Below are positions 8,487 through 17,529 of a DNA stretch of 64,000 nt, in pieces (position 1 is the stretch's first letter; each line of letters starts with the position of its first letter). Below the pieces are notes generated by a model that was not told the origin of the DNA, did no database searches, and worked only from the letters and a program-made list of their open reading frames with translations. Position numbers and translations under genes: made by a program. The DNA is from Alphaproteobacteria bacterium (GTDB taxonomy: Bacteria; Pseudomonadota; Alphaproteobacteria; CACIAM-22H2), in the NCBI GenBank assembly GCA_016793165.1, contig JAEULA010000093.1, positions 20,546-84,545 on the forward strand, in the 5' to 3' direction.

Positions 8487-9892
8487 GCCGGTTCGGCCTG
8501 CTGCGCGGCACCGCCGCTCGGATCGCGCTGCTCGCCATCGCCGGCATGATCGGAGCGCAGCTCCTGTCGGTCGTCGTCGCGCTGCTGCTGCGGCCGACCG
8601 AGGTGCGCGTGTTCTCGATCCCCTGGCTCGCCGAGCGCGCCGGGGAGATCGCGCGCGAGACCTTCGCGCGCCCGGCCGGCCAGCGCGCCGCCTATCTGCG
8701 CGCGCGCCCCGAGGAGCAGGATCTCGAGTTCGTCCTGGCGCCGAACTGGGCGCCCGCCGACGACGGGATGCGCCGGCGCGGCGTGGGCCGCCTCCAGCGC
8801 GCGCTCAACGAGCGCCTGCCCGAGGGATTCCAGGCGATCGTCGAGTACCACGGCCATTACCGGAGCCGCTTCAACCTCGCCGGCGAGGGTCAGGTGACGC
8901 GCATTCCGCCCGTCACCAACGCCCCCAACGAGACCGGTCTGGACGCTTTCGTGCCGGCGGGATTCTTCATGGCGATCCGCGGCCCGGACCAGACCTGGCT
9001 GCTGATCTCCGCCGAGCAGTGGGAGGCCTGGCGCGATCCGAGCATCCTCGTGACTTGGCTCCTCGGCATCGCGGCCGCGGGCACGCTGGTCGCGTGGTGG
9101 GCCGCGCGGCGCATCGCCCGCCCGCTCGAAGCCCTCGCCCGCGAGGCGACGCGCGCCGGCGCCGGGCTGGAGCCCGACTTCGCGCCTGCGCCCGGGGCGC
9201 CGCGCGAGGTCGGCTCGATCGCGGTGGCGCTGGACGAGATGCGCGGCCGCCTCACGCGTTTCCTCGACGACCGCACGCGCATGCTGGCCGCGGTGAGCCA
9301 CGACCTGCGCACGCCGCTGACCCGCCTGCGGCTTCGCGCCGAGGGCATCGGCGATCCCGAGGAGCAGGCGAAGGCGCTCGCGGACATCGCCGAGATGGAG
9401 CACATGATCATCGAGACGCTGGCCTTCGCGCGCGCCGACGCGCTCGACACGCCGGCGCAGCGCTTCGACCTGGCGGCGCTGGTCCAGAGCCTGGTCGACG
9501 AGCGCACCGACATCGGCGCCGACGCCAGCTATGACGGGCCGCAGAGCCTGGTGATCGAGGGTCGTGCCGGCGCGCTGAAGCGGGCCATCGCGAACCTGAT
9601 CGACAACGCCATCGCCTATGGCGGCCGCGCCGAGGTGACGCTGGCCGCCACGCCGAGCGGGTTCGACCTCGCGATCCGCGACGACGGCCCGGGCATTCCG
9701 CCCGCCGAGCTCGAGGCCGTGTTCCGGCCCTTCTACCGGCTGGATACCTCGCGCTCGCGCGATACCGGCGGCGCGGGGCTGGGTCTCGCGCTCGCCCGCG
9801 ACATCGCCCGCGGCCATGGCGGCGACATCGTGCTGGCCAACCGGCCGCCGCACGGGCTCGAGGCGAAGCTGGCGCTGCCGCGCCTGGCCTGA
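8483..9892 (+). CDS. EnvZ/CpxA-type sensor histidine kinase
   Basis: A 469-residue kinase starting at an ATG that overlaps the regulator stop by 4 nt; the open frame extends much further upstream but only as a shadow of the larger kinase. Membrane segments are about 12-34 and 186-206 with a periplasmic sensor between, then a HAMP domain. HisKA carries His273 in SHDLRTPLTRLR, and HATPase_c carries NLIDNAIAYG, DDGPGIP and GGAGLGLAL. The arrangement is the standard cognate pair of the preceding regulator, acting at the inner membrane. Confidence 0.93.
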   Translation: MSRFGLLRGTAARIALLAIAGMIGAQLLSVVVALLLRPTEVRVFSIPWLAERAGEIARETFARPAGQRAAYLRARPEEQDLEFVLAPNWAPADDGMRRRGVGRLQRALNERLPEGFQAIVEYHGHYRSRFNLAGEGQVTRIPPVTNAPNETGLDAFVPAGFFMAIRGPDQTWLLISAEQWEAWRDPSILVTWLLGIAAAGTLVAWWAARRIARPLEALAREATRAGAGLEPDFAPAPGAPREVGSIAVALDEMRGRLTRFLDDRTRMLAAVSHDLRTPLTRLRLRAEGIGDPEEQAKALADIAEMEHMIIETLAFARADALDTPAQRFDLAALVQSLVDERTDIGADASYDGPQSLVIEGRAGALKRAIANLIDNAIAYGGRAEVTLAATPSGFDLAIRDDGPGIPPAELEAVFRPFYRLDTSRSRDTGGAGLGLALARDIARGHGGDIVLANRPPHGLEAKLALPRLA

Positions 9893-9949
9893 GCGGCCCG
9901 GCGCGCGTCGCGACCGCGCGGCGCGCGACATCCTCGATCACGGCGGCCG

Positions 9950-10879
9950 TCAGCTGCGCGCCAGGCGCAGCGCGGGATGGAGCAATCCCTCGGCGGCCAT
10001 ATCGAAGGGATGGACGCGGCCGAAATACTCGTTCGCGCGCCAGGCCTGCTCGTCCTCGACCCAGTCGAACCAGGGCGCGAAGCCGAGGACGAGATGGATG
10101 CGCATCGTGCGCGTCGGTCCGGCACAGAACACGCGGTGCGCACGATGCGTATCCCAGGTGTAGGCGTAGCCCGGCGCCAGGTGGTAAGGCGCCTCGCCCG
10201 CCATCTGGAAGACGAAGTTCGGGTCGGTGACCAGCGGGATGTTCAGGCGCAGGTTCTCGAACACCGGCTCGTCGCGGTGCCATCCCTCCCGCGCCAGATA
10301 GCTCCGATCGGTCGCATCGACATCCGCACCTGGGATGATGCCGATGCGGCTGCGCACCAGCGTGCGGGTGAAGCCGTCGATGAAGCGGCCGAGCTCGCCG
10401 TGCCGCGACGCAGGGGTACGGGTCCGGAAGCCGTAGGTGTCGAAATAGGAATCGCGCAGCCGCGCATGGCCTTGCGTGGCGCTCCAGTAGAACGCTTCGC
10501 GGGAATTGCGCGGCGTGCCGAGCGTGCTCGCATGCGGATCGAGCGCGTCCTGATGCGCGGGATTCCAGGTCAGCGAGATGCCGCCATAGCTGCGGCTCTC
10601 GCCCTCGGCGTGGCGCCATCCGCGGAACCCGATCTCGGCGGCGAGCGTCGTCGCCGACGCGGTCAGCGCCGCGACCAGCTCGGGCTCCAGCGCGTACATG
10701 TAGCGGCTGCGGCGTCCGGTCCGCGGCCGCACCGTCGCGACGAGCCGGTCGTAGTCGCTCACCGCGCGGATGTACTGGAACACAGTCATCGCCGGCGGCA
10801 CGTCCGCCGCCAAGATCAGCGGTCCCCGCTCCGCTGGTCGCGAAGCCGCTTCCTCGATGGCCGGCACGTCGTCTCGCAT
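9950..10879 (-). CDS. Aspartyl/asparaginyl beta-hydroxylase-like 2OG-Fe(II) oxygenase
   Basis: From the ATG at 10879, which has GGAGGGGGA immediately upstream, the product is 309 residues; an open frame continues to 10948. The C-terminal half shows a jelly-roll oxygenase pattern: GWHRDEPVFENLRLNIPL supplies His201 and Asp203, the distal His is at 245 or 248 (DTHRAHRVF), and Arg260 is placed to bind 2-oxoglutarate. This resembles the Asp/Asn beta-hydroxylase family. The N-terminal 180 residues match nothing I recognise. Substrate unknown. It is an isolated minus-strand gene with a palindromic site about 85 nt upstream. Confidence 0.65.
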   Translation of the reverse strand: MRDDVPAIEEAASRPAERGPLILAADVPPAMTVFQYIRAVSDYDRLVATVRPRTGRRSRYMYALEPELVAALTASATTLAAEIGFRGWRHAEGESRSYGGISLTWNPAHQDALDPHASTLGTPRNSREAFYWSATQGHARLRDSYFDTYGFRTRTPASRHGELGRFIDGFTRTLVRSRIGIIPGADVDATDRSYLAREGWHRDEPVFENLRLNIPLVTDPNFVFQMAGEAPYHLAPGYAYTWDTHRAHRVFCAGPTRTMRIHLVLGFAPWFDWVEDEQAWRANEYFGRVHPFDMAAEGLLHPALRLARS

Positions 10880-10963
10880 TCCCCCTCCGATCGGCCCGCC
10901 CCCGCAGGCTCGGCGCCCATTGAGCCGGCGCCGTCCGGCAAGGCTCAAGACGTGCAGGCGGGA

Positions 10964-10979
10964 TAGGCCGGCGGGCCTA
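10964..10979. promoter_or_regulatory. Palindromic operator candidate TAGGCC-N4-GGCCTA, site 2
   Basis: TAGGCC, four bases GGCG, then GGCCTA. The core and spacing match the site at 5074-5093. It lies in the 286-nt gap between the oxygenase gene (start 10879, minus) and the small gene at 11166, closer to the oxygenase. I see nothing else clear in the rest of that gap. Confidence 0.45.
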
Positions 10980-11165
10980 AGCCCGGGTCAGGGTGTGGAT
11001 GACCGGATGGTGGCGGTGCGACAGGCGCGCGCCGGCGCCATGACGACGCGCCCGCCGGGGCCGCGACGCGCGGATGACGATTGCGCGACGCCTCGGCGCG
11101 TTCACCCTCGGTAAAGCCGCGCGCCGCTCTACTGCCGCCTTCGCGACATCCGGATCCCGCCGAAG

Positions 11166-11483
11166 ATGCATTTCGACAAGGCCCTGTCGATCACCCGGTC
11201 CTGGATCGAGCGCGGCGCCGCCGCGCCCGCGGCCTTCGATTCCGCCCTGATGATCGCGGCGACCTGCGACGCATCCGGCGCCGGCGATCCCGCCGCCGAC
11301 GCGGCGGCGCAGGCCGAGGCCCTCCGCCGGCTCGCGCAGGCCGCGCGGCGTGCCATCCCGTCGATCGACGTCATCGCGACGCGCGACGAGGCCAAGCTCG
11401 GCCTGCGCGCCGTCGCGGAGCTCGAGCGCCGCGCGGTGGCGCTCGAAAGCCGGGAGACCGGCGCGGGGTTCCGCGCGGCGTGA
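11166..11483 (+). CDS. Small hypothetical helical protein
   Basis: A 105-residue open frame that I do not recognise. It is Ala-rich with predicted helices throughout and begins MHFDKALSITRSWIERG. No signal peptide or membrane segment. There is no good Shine-Dalgarno, and in DNA this GC-rich an open frame of this length can arise by chance. In favour: it occupies a gap with no competing gene and its codon third positions are GC-rich like neighbouring genes. It runs convergent to thiD with 10 nt between. Confidence 0.45.
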   Translation: MHFDKALSITRSWIERGAAAPAAFDSALMIAATCDASGAGDPAADAAAQAEALRRLAQAARRAIPSIDVIATRDEAKLGLRAVAELERRAVALESRETGAGFRAA

Positions 11484-11493
11484 CCCGCGGGGC

Positions 11494-12300
11494 TCAGCCG
11501 CGCGGCCACCAGGCGTGGAAGTGGTGGACCGGGCCGTGGCCGTGGCCGACGGCGAGTTCGTCGGCCGCGGCGATCGCCGCCGAGAGATAGGTCTTCGCCG
11601 CCCGGATCGCGTCGATCGGCGAGCGCTCGCGCGGCAGCAGCGCGGCGATCGCCGCGGACAGCGTGCAGCCCGTGCCATGCGTGTTGCGCGTCGCGATCCG
11701 CGGCGCGTGCAGCTCGACCTGCCGTTCGCCGTCGTCGACGATGTCGATGCTCTCGGCGCCGGCAAGATGCCCGCCCTTCAGCATGACGAGCCGCGGCCCG
11801 AGCGCATGGAGACGGCGCGCCACGCCGCGCATCGCCTCGAGGCTCGCGGCGGCGGGCTCGCCGAGCAGATCCGCCGCCTCGGGCAGGTTCGGCGTCAGGA
11901 CCTCCGCCATCGGCACGAGGCGTCGCCGCAGGGCGGCGACGGCGGCGGCGGCGAGCAGCCGGTCGCCGCTCTTTGCGACCATGACCGGATCGACCACGAG
12001 CCGCTTCACGCCGTGGCGATGCAGGCGATCGGCGACCGTCTCGACGATCTCCGCGGTGCCGAGCATGCCGATCTTGACGGCATCGATGCGCAGATCGGCG
12101 AACAGCGTGTCGATCTGCTCGGCGATGAAGCCGGGCGGAACGGGATGGACGCCGGCGACCATGCGCGTGTTCTGCGCGGTGAGCGCCGTGACGACGCCGG
12201 TGCCGTAGGCCCCGAGCGCCGAGAACGCCTTCAGATCGGCAAGCACGCCGGCCCCGCCGGACGGATCGACGCCGGCGATCGAGAGCACATGGGGGATCAT
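11494..12300 (-). CDS. thiD: Hydroxymethylpyrimidine/phosphomethylpyrimidine kinase
   Basis: A 268-residue PfkB/ribokinase-fold protein from the ATG at 12300, the usual ThiD length; the frame stays open to 12336. The start SIAGVDPSGGAGVLADLKAFSALG is the HMP-binding and glycine-rich segment, and the C-terminal NTHGTGCTLSAAIAA carries the anion hole and catalytic Cys/Gly-Thr-Gly region. The enzyme phosphorylates HMP and HMP-P for thiamin synthesis. No other thi gene is in the window, so this is a stand-alone copy, as is common for thiD. Confidence 0.95.
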   Translation of the reverse strand: MIPHVLSIAGVDPSGGAGVLADLKAFSALGAYGTGVVTALTAQNTRMVAGVHPVPPGFIAEQIDTLFADLRIDAVKIGMLGTAEIVETVADRLHRHGVKRLVVDPVMVAKSGDRLLAAAAVAALRRRLVPMAEVLTPNLPEAADLLGEPAAASLEAMRGVARRLHALGPRLVMLKGGHLAGAESIDIVDDGERQVELHAPRIATRNTHGTGCTLSAAIAALLPRERSPIDAIRAAKTYLSAAIAAADELAVGHGHGPVHHFHAWWPRG

Positions 12301-12470
12301 GCGACCCGGATAGGCCACGAGTCCGACGAGCGTCAATCGCGGACGTGCCGCGGGCTCGGGCGATGGGCGATGGGCACGCGGCGCGCTTGCCTCCCCTCGC
12401 GATCACCCGCAATCTCCGGCGCTTCACGGCCGGCGTCGTGCCGGCATCTCGTCCCGGAGGGAATTCGTCC

Positions 12471-13229
12471 ATGTCCACCACCGCCAAGATCGCTCTCGTC
12501 ACCGGTGCCGGCAGCGGGGTCGGCAAGCATTCCGCGCTCGCGCTGATGAAGGCCGGCTACGCGGTGGTCCTGGCCGGCCGGCGCAAGGACGCGCTCGAGC
12601 AGACCGCCGCCGAGGGCAAGGCGTCGGGTGCGCGCTCGCTCGTGGTGCCCACCGACGTCGCCGACCCGGCGTCGGTCAAGGCGCTGTTCGCCAAGGTGAA
12701 GGACGGCTTCGGACGCCTGGACGTGCTGTTCAACAACGCCGGTGTGAATGCGCCGGGGATCCCGCTCGAGGACCTCAGCCTCGAGCAGTGGAAGACCGTC
12801 GTCGACATCAACCTGACCGGCGTCTTCCTCTGTGCCCAGGAGGCCTTCCGGCTGATGAAGAGCCAGGACCCGCGCGGCGGCCGGATCATCAACAACGGCT
12901 CGATCTCGGCGCATGTGCCGCGTCCGAACTCGGCCCCCTACACCGCGACCAAGCACGCGGTCCAGGGCCTGACCAAGTCGCTGTCGCTCGACGGCCGCAA
13001 GTACGACATCGCATGCGGCCAGATCGACATCGGCAACGCCGCGACGGAGATGGCCGCGCGGATGGCCAAGGGCGTGCCGCAGGCCAACGGCGAGATCGCG
13101 GTCGAGCCGCTGATGGACGTCGAGGCGGTGGCGCAGTCGGTCGTGCACATGGCGGGCCTGCCGCTCTCTGCCAACGTCCTGTTCATGACGGTGATGGCGA
13201 CCAAGATGCCCTTCGTCGGCCGCGGCTGA
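12471..13229 (+). CDS. SDR-family NAD(P)-dependent oxidoreductase
   Basis: A 252-residue short-chain dehydrogenase starting at an ATG with GGAGGG upstream. The cofactor motif TGAGSGVG is at residues 11-18, NNAG near 90, and the catalytic triad appears as the Ser of NNGSIS and Tyr/Lys of YTATK. The residue pattern after beta-2 (AGRRKDAL) suggests NADP(H), because an Arg pair replaces the Asp typical of NAD enzymes. Substrate unknown. It diverges from thiD across a 170-nt gap. Confidence 0.88.
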   Translation: MSTTAKIALVTGAGSGVGKHSALALMKAGYAVVLAGRRKDALEQTAAEGKASGARSLVVPTDVADPASVKALFAKVKDGFGRLDVLFNNAGVNAPGIPLEDLSLEQWKTVVDINLTGVFLCAQEAFRLMKSQDPRGGRIINNGSISAHVPRPNSAPYTATKHAVQGLTKSLSLDGRKYDIACGQIDIGNAATEMAARMAKGVPQANGEIAVEPLMDVEAVAQSVVHMAGLPLSANVLFMTVMATKMPFVGRG

Positions 13230-13309
13230 GCGCCCGGCCGCGCGAAGGCTTAACGTCCGCTTAGGAACGCGCGACTACGCTGCCGGCCCTCCGGTCGAGG
13301 GCCCGCAGG

Positions 13310-14719
13310 ATGACCAGTTCAATCAATGCGACGCGCGAAGTCCGCTTCGAGGTCGCGACCCAGCGCGACGGGCGCTGGACGATCGAGTGCGCGCGCCTCG
13401 GCGAGCCCGAGGCGCGCCGCATCGCCCAGCAGCTCCTTGCCACCAACGCCTACGAGGCCGTGCGTGTCGTGCGCGAGCGCGACGTGCTCGGCCGCACCCT
13501 GGTCGAGACGCCGATCTTCGCCGCGCGGCGCACCGCCTCGTCCGAGCCGCCGCTGCGCGTCAACGCGACCGACGAGCGCGACTGCTGGTGCGCCGAGCTC
13601 GACGACCTCTACGGCGCGCGCAGCCGGCGGGCGATCGGCCAGCTGCTGCGCGCCTTCCTCGACCAGATCCAGATCACGCCGATCGAGCTGCTCCACAACG
13701 TCCGCTTCGCGCGCAAGCTCGACGACGCCGGCACGCTGCTCGGCGCCGCGCTGCACCGGATCGCGCGCGCGCGCGCCGAGGCGATCGGCGAGCCGCTCGC
13801 GCAGAGCGTGAAGCTCCTCGAATCGCTGATCGCCACCGCGATGCGGCGCATGGTCGACGCCCAGGCGAACCGTCGCCATCCCGTCCCCGGCGACGACGGG
13901 CTCGATGCCCTCGTCGCGCGATGCCGACAGCTCGCGCCCGATCCGTCCGCGGTCCGCTTCCACATCCGCCACGCCATCGCGCGCGATTTCGAGGGGCGCC
14001 CCAGCCTGCTTGCGCGCCTCGACGCCGCGCTCGGCTGGCTCGGCGCGGCCTCCGATCCGGAATCCCTCGCCGCCATCGACGAGCTGGTCGCCGACTGCCT
14101 GGGCTCCGCCGCGACGATGCAGGAGACGCTCGGTGTCCAGCGCGACCTCGCCACCGCGCTGCGCATGACCATCGAGCTCGCGCGCGGCCGGCCCAAGACC
14201 GAGCCGGCGCGAATGGCGAGCTGGTATGCGCCGCTGGCGCGCATGCTGGCCGAACAGGCCTGCCCCGAGACGCGGACGGTCCTCCTCGGCCGGGTCCAAC
14301 GCGAGGTCGCCGGCGACCGCCCGCTGACCCGCGGAACGACGGCCGACGAGGCCAATGCCATCGTCGCCCTCGCGGGTGCCCTCAAGGACGACACGGCCGG
14401 CGGCTATGTCGGCGGCGCGCCGATGCTCGAGGCGCTGGTGCGGCGCTGGAAGCGCATCGACCGGCCGGGCGGCTTCAGCGAGTTCGAGATCCCCGACGGC
14501 GACGCGGCCAGCCGCTTCCAGAGCCTGGTGGCTTTCGAGCCGGAATGTTTCGGCGAGACGCGCAAGCGGGCGCTGGCGACCCTCCTGCTGGACGCCCTGC
14601 GCGAGGTCCCGGCCGCGGACCGACCGGCCCTGGGACGGTTCGCCCCGCTGATCGAGGCGTCGTCGCTGCTCGACGCCGCCCGCGCCACGCTCCTGCGGGA
14701 ATTGGCCGCAGCCGGTTAG
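13310..14719 (+). CDS. Uncharacterised 469-residue protein upstream of pentapeptide-repeat gene
   Basis: I do not recognise the family. The N-terminal about 65 residues (EVRFEVATQRDGRWTIE..EARRIAQQLLA..YEAVRVVRE) form a small alpha/beta unit resembling a domain seen at the start of bacterial proteins of unknown function. The remaining 400 residues are helical and rich in Arg/Ala/Leu, without signal or membrane segments. Codon use matches neighbours and no opposing gene is credible. It lies 79 nt before the pentapeptide-repeat gene on the same strand, so the two are probably co-transcribed and functionally linked (inference). Confidence 0.7.
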   Translation: MTSSINATREVRFEVATQRDGRWTIECARLGEPEARRIAQQLLATNAYEAVRVVRERDVLGRTLVETPIFAARRTASSEPPLRVNATDERDCWCAELDDLYGARSRRAIGQLLRAFLDQIQITPIELLHNVRFARKLDDAGTLLGAALHRIARARAEAIGEPLAQSVKLLESLIATAMRRMVDAQANRRHPVPGDDGLDALVARCRQLAPDPSAVRFHIRHAIARDFEGRPSLLARLDAALGWLGAASDPESLAAIDELVADCLGSAATMQETLGVQRDLATALRMTIELARGRPKTEPARMASWYAPLARMLAEQACPETRTVLLGRVQREVAGDRPLTRGTTADEANAIVALAGALKDDTAGGYVGGAPMLEALVRRWKRIDRPGGFSEFEIPDGDAASRFQSLVAFEPECFGETRKRALATLLLDALREVPAADRPALGRFAPLIEASSLLDAARATLLRELAAAG

Positions 14720-14798
14720 CGGTTTCTTCAGCCTGCCGCCCCATCCTCGGACGAGACCCTGCGGATTCTGAGCCTGCCGACCCCGGCGGCGGAGATCG

Positions 14799-16211
14799 AT
14801 GTCGCAACCTGCCCCGACACGCAACTTCAACGACGGCCTCGGCGCGCGCGCGCGCAAGTCGCCCGCCGAGATCCAACGCATTCTGCAACTCCACGAGCTG
14901 TATGTCCGTCGCAAGGGCGGCATGCCGGCCGACCTGACGCTGCAGAACCTCTCCGGCGTCTCGCTGCCGGGGATCAACCTCACCGGGGCCAAGCTCACCG
15001 GCGTCAATTTCCAGGGCGCCAAGCTGCGCGGCGCGATCTTCGACAAGGCCGACCTGTTCTCCGCCAATCTGGCCGAGGCCGACCTGTCGGAAGCCTCGTT
15101 CGTGGGGTGCGACCTGCGCGGCGTGATCCTGCGCGGCGCCAATCTCCAGCGCGCCCGGCTGCCCGATGTCGACCTGCGCGCCGGCCAGCTGCTCAGCGCC
15201 TCCGCCGACGGCCCCGGGCTCGAATTCGCGCGCACCGACATGGGCAAGGTCGACCTGAGCTCGGCCAACCTGAAGGGCGCCAACCTCTCCAATGTCGACC
15301 TCAACCAGGCGACGCTCTCGCGCGCCGACCTCACCGGCGCCGACCTGTCGGGCGCGGTGCTGACGCGCGCCAAGCTCACCGGCACCAAGCTGACGGGCGC
15401 GCGGCTCAACAACTGCAACCTCAGCAAGGCCGACCTCTCGGGCGCGCAGCTGGGCGGCGCCAGCCTCGCCGGGAGCGACCTTTCGGGCGCGGCGCTGATC
15501 GAGGCGGACATGTCCGAGGTCGACATGCGCGGCGCCAATGTCGACGGCGCCAATCTCGAGGGCTCCGATCTCAGCGGCGCGCTGCTCGCGCGGGTGGACT
15601 TCTCGCGCGCCAACATCGAGGGCGCGCGCGTGCAGCTGTCGGTGACCTCGCTGTCGAACGAGATCCAGAAGCTGATCGAGCAGCATCGCCTGTGGGCCGC
15701 GAGCCAGGGCCGGCAGGGCGCGCAGGCCGACTTGTCGGGCCAGGACTTCACGCGCATCGACTTCAGCGGCATCGACTTCAGCGGCGCGAACTTCACCGAC
15801 TGCAACCTCACCGCCGCCAATTTCAGCGGCGCCACGCTGGTGATGGCGAACTTCCACGGCGCGCGCCTGCAGAAGGCCGACCTCCTTCGCGCGAATCTCG
15901 ACGGCGCGATCCTCGAGGGCGCCGATCTCACCGACGCCGACCTCACCGACGCGACGTTCAAGCCGGTCGAGATCAAGCGGCCCGACGGCAGCTCCACGGG
16001 CCGGTTCTGGCCGGCAAACCTGCACGGCACCCGCCTCACCGGCGCGCGGCTGCTGCGCGCCAACCTCTCCGGCGTCAACCTGCGCAAGGCGGACCTCAGC
16101 GGCGCCGATCTCACGGGCGCCGACCTGACCGCCGCGGATCTTGCCGGCGCGTCGCTCGCCGGCGCCGACGTCACCGACGCCAAGCTGCCGCCCAACGCGC
16201 CGAGCGTCTGA
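14799..16211 (+). CDS. Pentapeptide-repeat protein with internal duplication
   Basis: A 470-residue protein built mainly of A(D/N)LxG-type pentapeptides, which fold as a right-handed quadrilateral beta-helix. Block 1 spans about residues 46-282. A helical linker at 288-312 (EIQKLIEQHRLW) then repeats the motif at 24-46 (EIQRILQLHELY). Block 2 spans about 311-386 and 409-462, broken by a loop at 387-408. Thus the protein is two copies of [helix + beta-helix]. There is no signal peptide. Functions in the family range from DNA mimicry of gyrase substrate to scaffolding; none can be assigned here. Confidence 0.88.
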   Translation: MSQPAPTRNFNDGLGARARKSPAEIQRILQLHELYVRRKGGMPADLTLQNLSGVSLPGINLTGAKLTGVNFQGAKLRGAIFDKADLFSANLAEADLSEASFVGCDLRGVILRGANLQRARLPDVDLRAGQLLSASADGPGLEFARTDMGKVDLSSANLKGANLSNVDLNQATLSRADLTGADLSGAVLTRAKLTGTKLTGARLNNCNLSKADLSGAQLGGASLAGSDLSGAALIEADMSEVDMRGANVDGANLEGSDLSGALLARVDFSRANIEGARVQLSVTSLSNEIQKLIEQHRLWAASQGRQGAQADLSGQDFTRIDFSGIDFSGANFTDCNLTAANFSGATLVMANFHGARLQKADLLRANLDGAILEGADLTDADLTDATFKPVEIKRPDGSSTGRFWPANLHGTRLTGARLLRANLSGVNLRKADLSGADLTGADLTAADLAGASLAGADVTDAKLPPNAPSV

Positions 16212-16341
16212 CCCCCGCGGCGCGCAATGCTGCGGCCGCGGCGCGACGCTCCGCGGCACGTCACAAAGAAATCATCCCGATCGAACCGGCGCGGGCTGCC
16301 CGATCGGCTAGCCTGCGGCGGCATTGCCGGGAGACCCGCCT

Positions 16342-17529
16342 TTGGCCCTGCAGCCCGCCGCGCCTGCGCCGCGTCGCGTCGCGTCGAGCGCGCCGCTCAC
16401 ACCAGGCCAGAGCGCCTGGCTCGATGCCTTGCGCGGCGTCAGTGCGCAGCTCGTCCTCGTCGGTCACGCGCTGATCGCATTCGCGCAGCCGGGGCCCGTG
16501 CTCCGCACGCTGCCGCACAGCCTCGGCGTCGTCGTGTTCTTCCTGCTCTCGGGGTACCTCATCACGCTGACGACGCTCGCGAAGTCCCGCGGCGGCGGCT
16601 ACGGGCTCGCCGACTTCACGATCGACCGCGCCGCGCGGATCTTCACGCCCTACGTTCCCGCGCTCGTCGTCGTCGCCCTCGTCGACGTCGCGAGCAGCGC
16701 CTCTCCGGCCTATCCGTTCCGCCAGGACTTCACGCTCGCGACCGGGGTGCTGAATCTGTTGATGCTCCAGGACCACCCGCTGTTCCTGGCGCTGCGGCGG
16801 CTCGGGCTTCCGGACGAGCTCTGGATTTTCGGGCCGTTCGGCTCCGGCCGCCCGTTCTGGACGATCATGATCGAGTGGTGGATCTACCTCGCCTTCGGCT
16901 TCGGCCTGTTCGTGCTCTGGCGCGACGCCCGGCCGCGCGGCGCGGCGCGATGGCTGATCGCCGCCGGGTTCGCGATCGTGCCGCTCACGCATCTCGTCGC
17001 CGGCTACGGCCAGTGCCTGACGATGGTCTGGGGGTTGGGCATGGCGATGGCGATCGGGCATCGGCGGCTGGCCGACGCGCTGCGCGCGCGGGTCTCGACG
17101 CGCATGCTGGCATGGGCCGCGGCAGGCTTCCTCGCGCTGTGCGCGCTCCGCCTTGCCGCCAACCAGGTCCGCGTCTACGAGCTGCAATTCGCGCTGTATG
17201 CCAGCGCCGCCATCTTCGCGGTCCTCCTGGCCCTGGGCCGCATCGAGCGGGCGCCGCCGCCGTGGCTCGCCCGCCTCGCGGCCGGGCTCGCCGCGATCTC
17301 GTATTCGCTTTACCTGACGCACTTCACCCTGCTGACCTTCCTTGTCACGCAGGTCCATGCCGGCGCGCTCGATCCGGCCGCGGCCCTCGTCCTGTGCCTC
17401 GCCGGCGCGAACGCGCTGGCGATCGCCTTCTGGTGGTCGTTCGAGCGTCATCATCGCGCGGTCGCGCGGTGGCTGCGCCAGCTTGCCGGCTCCGGAGGCG
17501 CGATCGCGGCGCCGCGGCGCGCGCCATGA
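16342..17529 (+). CDS. Acyltransferase 3 family membrane protein (EPS modification)
   Basis: I favour the TTG at 16342, which has GGGAGA 8 nt upstream; an in-frame TTG at 16324 is the alternative. The 395-residue product has about ten membrane segments. The family signature opens the domain (WLDALRGVSAQLVLVGHAL), with the conserved Arg and His that are catalytic in OafA/ExoZ-type transferases. These enzymes move acetyl or succinyl groups onto sugars at the inner membrane. The next gene begins inside its stop (ATGA), so it belongs to the exopolysaccharide operon. Confidence 0.9.
   Translation: MALQPAAPAPRRVASSAPLTPGQSAWLDALRGVSAQLVLVGHALIAFAQPGPVLRTLPHSLGVVVFFLLSGYLITLTTLAKSRGGGYGLADFTIDRAARIFTPYVPALVVVALVDVASSASPAYPFRQDFTLATGVLNLLMLQDHPLFLALRRLGLPDELWIFGPFGSGRPFWTIMIEWWIYLAFGFGLFVLWRDARPRGAARWLIAAGFAIVPLTHLVAGYGQCLTMVWGLGMAMAIGHRRLADALRARVSTRMLAWAAAGFLALCALRLAANQVRVYELQFALYASAAIFAVLLALGRIERAPPPWLARLAAGLAAISYSLYLTHFTLLTFLVTQVHAGALDPAAALVLCLAGANALAIAFWWSFERHHRAVARWLRQLAGSGGAIAAPRRAP

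Noticed and set aside
14799..16211. Possible tandem DNA repeat in the region of short recurring codons
   Set aside because: The periodicity is at protein level (pentapeptide repeats); the nucleotide units differ too much for a DNA repeat array.
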